Below are positions 43,294-50,519 of a stretch of DNA of 64,000 nt, piece after piece. A model generated the notes under the pieces. That model had not been told where the DNA came from. It saw only the letters and a program-made list of their open reading frames with translations, and ran no database searches. A program made the position numbers and the translations under genes. Position 1 is the first letter of the stretch. Each line of letters begins with the position of its first letter. The stretch is from Halalkaliarchaeum sp. AArc-CO (lineage in GTDB: Archaea > Halobacteriota > Halobacteria > Halobacteriales > Haloferacaceae). The DNA lies in NCBI RefSeq assembly GCF_024972735.1, contig NZ_CP087723.1, positions 1,984,001-2,048,000 of the forward strand. Reading direction: 5' to 3'.

Positions 43294-43749
43294 TCACTGC
43301 TCGGTTCTCGGCTCCGGCGCGACTGTCACCGGGCAGTCGCTATCGAGGATGACCGACTGGGTGACGCTCCCGAACAGGACTTTTCCGACCGGCGACCGCC
43401 GACGAGCACCGAGAACGATCGTGTCGACCTGGAATTCGTCTGCGAGTTCGAGGATTGCTGTGGCCGGATCACCGGTGACGCTGTGGACGTCCGCGTCGAC
43501 GCCAGCCTCCCGTAGTCGATCGACGAAAGTTGCTGTCGAGTCCGGGAGCCCCTGCAGGTTCTGGAGGTTTTCGTTTATGGCGTCGATGTACGCCGTTCCC
43601 GCCTCGTCTGCAGGGGCGTCGATCTCCTCGTGAACGTACAGAACCTCTACCTGTAGGTCGTCCATCTCCGCTGCGAGGTCGAGAACCGCCTCGGCCTGTG
43701 CTCCGGCACGGGTCTCGTCTACGTCTACCGGCACGAGCATTCGATACAT
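43294..43749 (-). CDS. Universal stress protein (UspA family)
   Basis: 151-aa Usp with the classic N-terminus MYRMLVPVDVDET and the ATP signature VLGARRRSPVGKVLFGSVTQSVI (G-x2-...-G-x8-G-S/T), then CPVTVAP. I chose the ATG at 43749 because a TATA-like TGATATATCAAA at 43769-43780 lies 26 bp away; an ATG two codons earlier is possible. Its place beside MFS and TRAP genes recalls UspA proteins that regulate TRAP uptake, such as Halomonas TeaD. Such a role is inference here. Confidence 0.9.
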   Translation of the reverse strand: MYRMLVPVDVDETRAGAQAEAVLDLAAEMDDLQVEVLYVHEEIDAPADEAGTAYIDAINENLQNLQGLPDSTATFVDRLREAGVDADVHSVTGDPATAILELADEFQVDTIVLGARRRSPVGKVLFGSVTQSVILDSDCPVTVAPEPRTEQ

Positions 43750-43768
43750 GCTCATTTCTCTACTGTCA

Positions 43769-43780
43769 TGATATATCAAA
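43769..43780 (-). promoter_or_regulatory. TATA-like box for the second universal stress protein gene
   Basis: On the minus strand this reads TTTGATATATCA. It is centred about 26 bp before the ATG at 43749 and decides that start. Confidence 0.55.
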
Positions 43781-43846
43781 CCACTCGTTCCGGACATCCG
43801 ACACAGGATTCACCGCGAACCGGGTTCCCTGACCACGACCCGACAG

Positions 43847-45325
43847 TCAATCCCGACTGTTCTGCCATTCAAAAACGGTCTCGAGGTCGTGTGGCGTGTT
43901 TCCTCCCCCTTCTTTGGCACGCCGTAGATATGCGCGGAGGTCCCTCCTGAACGACGGGTCGGCGATATCGACGAGCGCCCGGGCGCGTTCCCTCGGAGTC
44001 GCCCCGCGCAGGTCGGCAATCCCGTGTTCGGTGACCACGACCGAGAAGTCGTGTTCGGTGTGGTCGACGTGGGGACACATGGGGACGATCCGCGAGATGT
44101 CTCCGTCCCCGGCCGTCGAGGGGAGTGCGAGAACGCTCAACCGGCAGTTGCGGTTGAAGTCCCCGCCGCCGCCGATCCCGTTTACGAGGTGGGTTCCGCC
44201 GATGTGAGTCGCGTTGGCGTTACCGTACAGGTCCACCTCGATTGCGCTGTTCACTCCGACAACGCCGAAGCGTTCGACGAGTGCTGGGTTGTTCGACACG
44301 CTTGCCGGGCGCAGCGTGACGTCTGCGGCGTAGCGGTCGATGTCGGCAAATAGCCGGCGTTGCCCGGTTTCCGACAGCGCGAGAGACGTGGCACTGGCTC
44401 CCGAGAGGAGCCCGCTATCGATGCTGTCGAGGAGACCGTCCTGGAACACCTCCCCGAAGTAGACGACGTCCCTATCCCCGAAGTCGACTGCTCCGAGCGT
44501 CCCCATCAGCGCATTTCCCATGCTCCCGACGCCGAACTGCAGGTGAACTGTCTCCGCGAGCATCGGGTTCCCATCGAGTTCCGCCTCCAGAAAGGTGCCG
44601 AGCCCCTCGGCGATTTGTCGGTCGGTGTCGTCTGGATCCCGAAACTCGTAGGGATCGTCGGCGCGGTCCGTCTCGACGACCGCGACCAGCGTTGCTGGAT
44701 CGAACGAGATCGCCGGGCCGCCGATCCGGTCGGTCGGCCCCTCGAGCGGTATCGCCTCCCTGTTCGGCGGAAGCTCTCGGAGATACACGTCGTGGACTCG
44801 TGCCAGTTCCAGCGGCTGGGTTCGGTTCACCTCGACGATCAACCGGTCGGCGGCCGCGACGAACGAGGGCGTGTGTCCGATCGACGTCGACGGAACGAGC
44901 CAGCCGTCTCCGACCGCCACGGCCTCGACGATCGCGAGGTCGGGCGTTCCATACTCGCCGAACCGAACTTCGTCGCCGAATCTCGAGATGTGCCTGTCGT
45001 GGAACCCGACCCTGCCGTCGTTGATGGCGTTTCGAGAGGTTCGCCTCGTTTGAAACGGATACCGACGGGCGATATTCCCGGATTCGACGAGCCGGTCGTC
45101 GATCTCCGCACCGACGCCGCCGCCGCTCACGACAGTGAGGCCCAGGCCACTGTAGCCTGATGCCAGCGCTTCCGGAACCCGCTTTGGATAGCCAACTCCT
45201 CCGAAACCGCTGACGAGGACGACGTCATCTGGATCGATCGCTGACGCGGCGGTCTGAGCGTCTACGACGGACGAGACACCCTGCAGGCGCCCGGCCTCCG
45301 GATCGAACCCTGTCGTTCGCGTCAT
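43847..45325 (-). CDS. Acetyl-CoA hydrolase/transferase-family CoA-transferase (Cat1/AarC type)
   Basis: 492-aa class I CoA-transferase. N-terminal VSGFGGVGYPKRVPEAL matches the SGFxxAGYPKxVP block of succinyl-CoA:acetate CoA-transferases. The catalytic glutamate is Glu292 in YFGEVFQDGLLDSID. Later blocks are LQFGVGSMGNAL, NSAIEVDLYGN, GGGGDFNRN, PHVDHTEHDFSV and the C-terminal NTPHDLETVFEW. It moves CoA between acetyl-, succinyl- or other acyl groups and an acid; the acceptor cannot be read from sequence. Its ATG shares a base with the MaoC hydratase stop (TAATG), so the two are made together. Confidence 0.9.
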   Translation of the reverse strand: MTRTTGFDPEAGRLQGVSSVVDAQTAASAIDPDDVVLVSGFGGVGYPKRVPEALASGYSGLGLTVVSGGGVGAEIDDRLVESGNIARRYPFQTRRTSRNAINDGRVGFHDRHISRFGDEVRFGEYGTPDLAIVEAVAVGDGWLVPSTSIGHTPSFVAAADRLIVEVNRTQPLELARVHDVYLRELPPNREAIPLEGPTDRIGGPAISFDPATLVAVVETDRADDPYEFRDPDDTDRQIAEGLGTFLEAELDGNPMLAETVHLQFGVGSMGNALMGTLGAVDFGDRDVVYFGEVFQDGLLDSIDSGLLSGASATSLALSETGQRRLFADIDRYAADVTLRPASVSNNPALVERFGVVGVNSAIEVDLYGNANATHIGGTHLVNGIGGGGDFNRNCRLSVLALPSTAGDGDISRIVPMCPHVDHTEHDFSVVVTEHGIADLRGATPRERARALVDIADPSFRRDLRAYLRRAKEGGGNTPHDLETVFEWQNSRD

Positions 45326-45981
45326 TATGGGCCGTCCTCGCCGTCCGTCTCTTCCCCGTCGACCGTCGTTCCCGTGTCATTGGAGAGTGAGTCGTCGCCG
45401 AAGAGGTCGTCCGGCTGCGTTCCGACATCCGGCGGCCATCCCGGCGGACGCGCCGCAGTCGGCTTCGCGTGTTCGCGTTTGAGCACCATCGGTGTCCGTT
45501 TCAGGGAAAGCACTTTGGTGTCCTCCTGGTTGTACGCACGCAGCTCGGTCGTAACGATACCGACGTGCTCGCGGGAGCTGCTCTCGCGTTTCGACAGCAC
45601 CTGGCTTTCGGCAAAGATCGTGTCCCCGTGATACACCGGGGCGTGGTGCCGCACGTCGTCGTATCCCAGGTTCGCTGTCGCATTGACAGAGACGTCGATG
45701 ACGCTCATCCCGACCGCCAGGGCGATGACGAACGTTCCGTCGACGAGACGCTCGCCGAACTCGGTTTCGGCGGCGTACGCCTCATTGAAGTGCATCGGAT
45801 TCAGGTTCATCGTCAGGTTCGTCAACCAGACGTTGTCGGTCTCGGTAACCGTGCGACCGAACGGGTGTTTGTAGACGTCGCCGACGGTGAAGTCCTCGTA
45901 GTAGCGCCCGTGCCAGCCGGCGACGAGTCGTTTCGGTGTCGATTCGGTGTCTGTCGTGTGGTCGTCGGATTCGTCGGTCAT
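45325..45981 (-). CDS. MaoC-family acyl-CoA hydratase (itaconyl/mesaconyl-CoA hydratase-like)
   Basis: 218-aa hot-dog-fold hydratase. The core reads GRYYEDFTVGDVYKHPFGRTV, then TNLTMNLNPMHFNEAYA with His64, and YDDVRHHAPVYHGDTI. The Asp of the usual MaoC Asp-x4-His pair is Asn59 here, as I recall for the branch that includes itaconyl-CoA and related C5-dicarboxyl-CoA hydratases. A disordered acidic tail covers the last 40 residues. The ATG at 45981 avoids a weak earlier start at 45993. It overlaps the CoA-transferase gene by one base, which suggests activation of an acid to its CoA ester and then hydration. Confidence 0.85.
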   Translation of the reverse strand: MTDESDDHTTDTESTPKRLVAGWHGRYYEDFTVGDVYKHPFGRTVTETDNVWLTNLTMNLNPMHFNEAYAAETEFGERLVDGTFVIALAVGMSVIDVSVNATANLGYDDVRHHAPVYHGDTIFAESQVLSKRESSSREHVGIVTTELRAYNQEDTKVLSLKRTPMVLKREHAKPTAARPPGWPPDVGTQPDDLFGDDSLSNDTGTTVDGEETDGEDGP

Positions 45982-46079
45982 GCTCCGAGACACGCCGCAA
46001 CTCGACGTAAGTGTATGGTCGACAGAACACTCTGTCTCGCTGGAACGATCATTCGACTACCCCGCTCGACGGTTCCTCG

Positions 46080-47231
46080 TCAGTCGATCACAGTTCCCTC
46101 GCGTAACCCCGCGTCCCGTTCGAACCGATCGGCAGAAAGCGGCGAGACGTCGACTGTTTCCGATGTTCCATCGACGATCAGTTCCGCGACCACCTGTCCG
46201 GTCGCCGGAGCGTGCATGAACCCGTGTCCCGAGAATCCCACGGCGTTTACGAAGCCGGGTATCGTCTCCTCGACGATCGGGTGGTGATCCGGCGTCACCG
46301 TGTACAGCCCCGCCCAGCCGCGGACGACCGCTGTCTCCGGACCGAAATAGGTAGCGACGTCGGCAGCGCGGTCCAGCGTGTCGACGATCCAGTCGGGATC
46401 GTTCGAGGTTCGGTACCGGTCGGGATCGCGCTCGGGATCCCCGTCGGCGTCCCGGCCGCCGACGATCGCTGCGCCGTCGGACTCCGGTCGGAAGTGAACG
46501 CTTGCGTCCACGTCGACGGTCATCGGGGCGTCCGACGGCAGCGCCGGCGCCGGTTCCGCGACGAGCAACTGTCGACGACGGGGTGAAACCGGGAGTTCGA
46601 GGCCGACCATAGCCGCGACGTTTCCCGCCCACGGTCCAGCAGCGTTGACCACGAAGTCGACGTCCGAGACGCCGTCCTCGGTCTCGATCCGGTCGACCCG
46701 TCCGTCCCGCGTGTGGACGTCGATCACCTCGACGCCGGTGGTAATCTCGGCGCCCGCCTCCCCGGCACCCCGCAGGAACCCCTGGAGAGCGAGATGCGGA
46801 TCCGCGAAGCCGTCCGTCGGGCTGTAGGCGGCACCGACGTACCGATCGGCGTCGAGGCCGGGACAGTACTCGGTAGCCTCTGCCGGGGAGAGACAGTCGC
46901 TGGGGACGCCGTGGTCGTTCTGTCTGGCGACGTTCTCCCGGAGCTGTTCGGCGGTGTCGGCCGTTCTCGCGAGGAAGAGATAGCCCGTCCGGCGGTAGCC
47001 GATATTCACGCCGAACGTCCCCTCGAACGACTCCCAGACCCGCATGCTCTCGCGGGAAAACCGCACGTGCACCGGCGAGGTGAACTGTGCCCGGATCCCC
47101 CCGTTCGCCCGTCCGGTAGTCTCGCCACCGACCGACTCCTTCTCGAAGACGGTGACCGAGACGTCCCGGTCGGCCAGGTAGTACGCGCTCGCCAGCCCGA
47201 CGATCCCGCCGCCGACGATCGCGACGCGCAT
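46080..47231 (-). CDS. FAD-dependent amine oxidoreductase (DAO/sarcosine oxidase-like)
   Basis: 383-aa flavoprotein. The N-terminal FAD motif is VAIVGGGIVGLASAYYLA with the adenosine-binding Glu near 30 (VFEKESVGGETTGRANGGIR). Later blocks are VVNAAGPWAG and the C-terminal GWAGLYTVTPDHHPIVEE with NAVGFSGHGFMHAPATG, as in sarcosine oxidase beta, D-hydroxyproline dehydrogenase and related DAO enzymes. It probably oxidises a secondary or D-amino acid. The gene stands between the leucine-dehydrogenase-like gene and the hydratase, all on the minus strand. Confidence 0.88.
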   Translation of the reverse strand: MRVAIVGGGIVGLASAYYLADRDVSVTVFEKESVGGETTGRANGGIRAQFTSPVHVRFSRESMRVWESFEGTFGVNIGYRRTGYLFLARTADTAEQLRENVARQNDHGVPSDCLSPAEATEYCPGLDADRYVGAAYSPTDGFADPHLALQGFLRGAGEAGAEITTGVEVIDVHTRDGRVDRIETEDGVSDVDFVVNAAGPWAGNVAAMVGLELPVSPRRRQLLVAEPAPALPSDAPMTVDVDASVHFRPESDGAAIVGGRDADGDPERDPDRYRTSNDPDWIVDTLDRAADVATYFGPETAVVRGWAGLYTVTPDHHPIVEETIPGFVNAVGFSGHGFMHAPATGQVVAELIVDGTSETVDVSPLSADRFERDAGLREGTVID

Positions 47232-47253
47232 GTCTCTTACAAGGTCACGGCAT

Positions 47254-47270
47254 CAGTTAACAGTTAACAG
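47254..47270. promoter_or_regulatory. CAGTTAA tandem repeat in the promoter of the FAD oxidoreductase gene
   Basis: CAGTTAA occurs at 47254-47260 and 47261-47267, followed by CAG. The overlap creates the palindrome TTAACAGTTAA. It lies 23-39 bp before the ATG at 47231, where the TATA box is expected, and could be both core promoter and regulator site. Confidence 0.35.
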
Positions 47271-47314
47271 TCACGTCGTCGGGAAGAAGAACGCCCCAGA
47301 GCGGAAGAGAGATC

Positions 47315-48361
47315 TCAGGCCGGCGTCGCGAGCGGGTCGCGTTCGCGTTCGAGCCGTTCCTCGGCGTACTCCCGGGCGGCCTGGAGGGGCGTCACGTCGC
47401 GGTCGTCGGCGCGCTCGTACAGTTCGACCAGGCGTTCACCGATTCGGTCGGCCTTCTCGAAGGCGTCCTCGATCGTTCCGCCGACGTACTCGGTGTGGAC
47501 GGTGATCAGTCCGCCGGCGTTGATGACGTAATCCGGCGCGTATCTGATCCCGCGATCGCGGAGCATCTCCGCGTGTTCGGGGCGTTCGAGTACGTTGTTC
47601 GCCCCACCGGCCACGACGTCGCAGTTCAGTTGTGGGATCGTGTCGTCGTTCAACACGCCGCCGATCGCACACGGTGCGAACACGTCACACGACTTCGCGT
47701 ACGCGTCCTCGGGCCCGACCGTGTCGACGCCGTGTTCCTCCGCGAACGCCTCCACTGCGTCGCTGTCGACGTCCGACACCGTCACGTCTGCCCCCCGTTC
47801 GAGCAAACGCTCGGCCAACCCCGTTCCGACCTTCCCGATCCCCTGAATCGTCACCGAAAGCTCCGAGACCGGTCGGTCGAGTTCGTCTCTCGCAGTCTCC
47901 TCGAGTCCACGGAAGACCCCGTAAGCCGTCACCGGTGAGGGGTCGCCCAGTCCGTCGCTTACGCCCACCACGTGGTCGGTCTGTTCAGCGATGACGTCCA
48001 GGTCTTCGACGCCGGTGTTGATATCGACCGAGGTGATGTACCGCCCGCCGAGCGCGTCGACCGCCCGACCGTAGGCGGCCATCATCTCCTCGGTCTTTTG
48101 TTCCGGATCGCCCAGGATGACGGCTTTCCCACCACCGAGATCGAGGTCGGCAGCCGCAGCCTTGTAGGTCATCGCTTCCGACAGGCGCAACACGTCACGG
48201 AGGGCGTCCGCCTCGGTGTCGTATGGGAGCATTCGCGTTCCGCCCAGCGACGGACCGAGTGTCGTGTCGTGTACGGCGACGATCGCCTGGAGACCCGTCT
48301 CCGGATCCGTATGGTACGTTACCGTCTCGTGGCCGTACTCGGTCATCCGATCGAGAACCAT
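47315..48361 (-). CDS. Leucine dehydrogenase-like amino-acid dehydrogenase
   Basis: 348-aa Glu/Leu/Phe/Val dehydrogenase, the length of leucine dehydrogenase rather than the 420-aa glutamate enzyme. Catalytic lysines are Lys67 and Lys79 (AMTYKAAAADLDLGGGKAV), matching Lys68 and Lys80 of Bacillus LeuDH. The substrate loop is LGPSLGGTRM, and the NAD domain starts TIQGIGKVGTGLAERL. It would deaminate a branched-chain or related amino acid to its 2-oxo acid with NAD. It is the first gene of the minus-strand catabolic run, with a palindromic promoter. Confidence 0.9.
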   Translation of the reverse strand: MVLDRMTEYGHETVTYHTDPETGLQAIVAVHDTTLGPSLGGTRMLPYDTEADALRDVLRLSEAMTYKAAAADLDLGGGKAVILGDPEQKTEEMMAAYGRAVDALGGRYITSVDINTGVEDLDVIAEQTDHVVGVSDGLGDPSPVTAYGVFRGLEETARDELDRPVSELSVTIQGIGKVGTGLAERLLERGADVTVSDVDSDAVEAFAEEHGVDTVGPEDAYAKSCDVFAPCAIGGVLNDDTIPQLNCDVVAGGANNVLERPEHAEMLRDRGIRYAPDYVINAGGLITVHTEYVGGTIEDAFEKADRIGERLVELYERADDRDVTPLQAAREYAEERLERERDPLATPA

Positions 48362-48372
48362 GCCCTTATATT

Positions 48373-48388
48373 ATGAATATTCATTAAA
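48373..48388. promoter_or_regulatory. Palindrome and TATA-like box of the leucine-dehydrogenase-like gene
   Basis: ATGAATATTCAT at 48373-48384 is a perfect 12-bp palindrome, 11 bp before the ATG at 48361. On the minus strand a TATA-like CTTTAATGA (about 48380-48388) overlaps it and gives a leaderless start. A protein bound here would block initiation. AT-rich palindromes of this kind suit Lrp/AsnC-type regulators, which is inference. Confidence 0.5.
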
Positions 48389-48476
48389 GAATACTCCGGT
48401 TTCGCCGGCAGGGGATCCTGGTTTCGCCGACGGTCGACAACCAACACAGGAAACCGGAGCTGTCGGAGAAACAGCC

Positions 48477-48596
48477 CTACACTGGAACTGCCGAAAGCGC
48501 ATCCATAAAGGCGGGAAACCAGAGACTGAGAAACCAGATCAGCACGATCGCCGCGAACAACTTTATCAGGAGCGTCTGTGGATCGGATGGAATCAT
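48477..48596 (-). CDS. Possible 39-aa single-TM peptide
   Basis: The frame starts MIPSDPQTLLIKLFAAIVL and ends in FMDALSAVPV. One hydrophobic helix spans about residues 9-29 (LLIKLFAAIVLIWFLSLWF). No clear TATA box lies at leaderless distance, so support is only the membrane-like composition and its place in an otherwise empty interval. It could be a small membrane protein or chance. Confidence 0.33.
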   Translation of the reverse strand: MIPSDPQTLLIKLFAAIVLIWFLSLWFPAFMDALSAVPV

Positions 48597-48703
48597 CGTG
48601 GCTGGTAGTTTGACCTCTCGAGTCGACTCTACTCGGGTGTCTCGTAAAGAACTCCCGATCGTTTTCGGTAGCGCAACTAGTTACTTCCCTTCAGTGTCGC
48701 GTT

Positions 48704-49270
48704 TCACTCGCTGATGAACTTGTTGTCCCGCCAGTTCACGCCGCCCTCCCCGTCGCCGCTGCGGGGGCTTTCGACGACTTCGACGCTCGCGGGGCGTTCC
48801 TCGCCCTCGACAATCCGGGTCGCCTGGAGCTCGCCGTCGGATTCGGTGATCGCTGTGAGCGTCCCCTTCTCGGACAGCAGCGCGATCTCCCGAAGCACCA
48901 GGAACATCGGATACTGGAGGGCAGTGTTCTGCAACACCGTCTCTCGGTCACCTTTGAAACAGGCGAACTCGACGAGCTCGGAGGGGATCTCCTCTTCCTC
49001 CTCGCGGGCCCACTGCGGGCCGCCCGCCCGGGGCGGTTCCTCTTCGTACACTCGCGTCTCGGTGACGCTCGCTTTCAACTGTGCCGTCGGCGTGTACTTG
49101 CTGATGCTGTCGTCCGCCGAGACGGCTTTCAAGATCAGCGTGTTGTTCCGCCGAGTGATATCGACGTCCTCGACCTCCGGCGGTAGTTCTGGGTCGTCGT
49201 CGAAGAACGATTCGACGTCTTCGAGGGGCAGTTCCAGCGTCGAGTGCAGTCTGAATACGCGGCCTGACAT
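48704..49270 (-). CDS. Conserved haloarchaeal protein (DUF7110-like)
   Basis: 188-aa acidic soluble protein that begins MSGRVFRLHSTLELPLEDVESFF and carries DVDITRRNNTLILKAVSADD, EFACFKGDRETVLQNTALQYPMFLVLREIALL and a disordered tail. I recall similar haloarchaeal proteins as DUF7110, with no known function. The frame is open to 49318, but the ATG at 49270 gives the conserved-looking start. A TATA-like CATATAACCCC on the minus strand near 49364-49374 is about 100 bp away. Confidence 0.75.
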   Translation of the reverse strand: MSGRVFRLHSTLELPLEDVESFFDDDPELPPEVEDVDITRRNNTLILKAVSADDSISKYTPTAQLKASVTETRVYEEEPPRAGGPQWAREEEEEIPSELVEFACFKGDRETVLQNTALQYPMFLVLREIALLSEKGTLTAITESDGELQATRIVEGEERPASVEVVESPRSGDGEGGVNWRDNKFISE

Positions 49271-49426
49271 GGATTGAAGCGGTCGTTGGTCGATCGAATT
49301 CCGGCGTGTCGGGGGCAACGGAACCCCGCACGGCGACGGTATCTACTGCCTAATACGCACCCAGGGGTTATATGACCTATCCTTCACGGCGTCGCGAGCC
49401 TCCCGGTCCCCCGAGCGTCCGGGACG

Positions 49427-49771
49427 TCACGCGTCCGGAAGCGTCGACTCGAGTTCCCCTCGCTCGTCGAGTTCCGCGAGCACGTCGCTCCCGCCGACGA
49501 ACTCGCCGCCGACGAACGTCTGCGGGATCGTCTCCCACCCGCTGTGCGATTCGAGCGCGTTCCGGTACTCGGGGAGTGCCGGTAACACGTCGACCGTCTC
49601 GAACTCTTCGGTGTACTGTCCGACGAGTTCGAGCGCCCGCTTCGAGTAGCCGCACTGTGGCATCAACCGGTTCCCTTTGATAAACAGCACGACGTCGTTC
49701 TCCTCGATGGCTCGGTCGACCCGCTCGTCGACCTCCTCTTGAGACAGATTTCCGCCTGGCTGGAACGTCAT
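49427..49771 (-). CDS. Monothiol glutaredoxin-like protein
   Basis: 114-aa thioredoxin-fold protein. The active site is Cys40-Gly-Tyr-Ser (MPQCGYSKRALEL), a variant of the CGFS motif of Grx4/Grx5 proteins, which carry iron-sulfur clusters. The motif WETIPQTFVGGEFVGGSDVLAELDERGEL matches the GSH-binding and C-terminal blocks. It may work in Fe-S handling or redox control, together with the SufU-like protein encoded at 52318-52740. Confidence 0.88.
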   Translation of the reverse strand: MTFQPGGNLSQEEVDERVDRAIEENDVVLFIKGNRLMPQCGYSKRALELVGQYTEEFETVDVLPALPEYRNALESHSGWETIPQTFVGGEFVGGSDVLAELDERGELESTLPDA

Positions 49772-49871
49772 CGGCTTCCGTTAGGAGTTGATAGGGAAAT
49801 GCGTTCCGCCGCCGAACGTGCACAAACGTTCACGTCCTCGATCCCTTCCTCCTCGATCCCTTCCTCCTCGA

Positions 49872-50519
49872 TTACTCCTCGTCGCCCTCGCGGGCGACCT
49901 GGACGACGTTCACGAGCGAGTAGACGGGCACGTCGTCGATCTCCTCGACGCCCTGTTTGTCGACGAGGACACAGCAGGCGACCGGGGTCCCACCCTGCGC
50001 GCGAACCGCCTCGATCGTCTCGGTGAGCGTCGTCCCGGAGGTGATGGTGTCGTCGACGACGTAACACTCCCGGTCGCGGATCGTCGCGAAGTTCTGTGAG
50101 AACCCGCCACCCTTGTCGGCGATGTCCCCCTCGTCCCACAGGTGTTTCGCCGGCGCGTACGTTCCCAGGTCGGTGTCGAGTTCGCGCGCGACGGTCGTCG
50201 CGATCGGCGCGCCGGCCTTCTCGATCCCGATCGTGAGGTCGACCTCCTCGCCCCGTTTCGAGAGCAGGTCCGCCATCGCCCGTCCGACGTGGGTGAGCCG
50301 GGCGGAGTCCCGCCCGATCGCGCTCCAGTCGACGTGGATGTCGGCCGGGTGAGCGGTAGCGGGCTCGGGCGTGGGTTCTATCTGGTTCGCGCCGCTGCGT
50401 TCCACCAGCCAGCTCGCGGTCTCCCGGGAGACGTTCAGCTCGTCCGCGATCTCCCCTTTCGAGAGCCCGCGTTCTGCGAGTTCGGCTGCGCTTTCGATCA
50501 GGTCGTCAACGTTCTTCAT
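49872..50519 (-). CDS. gfcR: GfcR-type transcriptional regulator (PyrE-like domain)
   Basis: 215-aa regulator. Residues 1-42 are a helix-turn-helix (SAAELAERGLSKGEIADELN, then VSRETASWLVE). The rest is an orotate phosphoribosyltransferase-like domain with PRPP loop CYVVDDTITSGTTL. In Haloferax volcanii GfcR activates sugar-catabolic genes of the semiphosphorylative Entner-Doudoroff route, and its gene neighbours glucose dehydrogenase as here. The start chosen (ATG 50519) overlaps the end of the upstream glucose dehydrogenase gene by 14 bp. Confidence 0.9.
   Translation of the reverse strand: MKNVDDLIESAAELAERGLSKGEIADELNVSRETASWLVERSGANQIEPTPEPATAHPADIHVDWSAIGRDSARLTHVGRAMADLLSKRGEEVDLTIGIEKAGAPIATTVARELDTDLGTYAPAKHLWDEGDIADKGGGFSQNFATIRDRECYVVDDTITSGTTLTETIEAVRAQGGTPVACCVLVDKQGVEEIDDVPVYSLVNVVQVAREGDEE

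Larger units (their letters stand above)
48362..48703. other. 342-bp interval holding an AT-rich promoter and one possible tiny gene
   Basis: The left edge (48362-48390) is the promoter of the leucine-dehydrogenase-like gene. A 39-codon frame on the minus strand occupies 48477-48596 and is listed separately. The rest, 48597-48703, shows a weak TATA-like GTTCTTTACGAG on the minus strand near 48645-48656 and nothing else recognisable. Confidence 0.5.
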
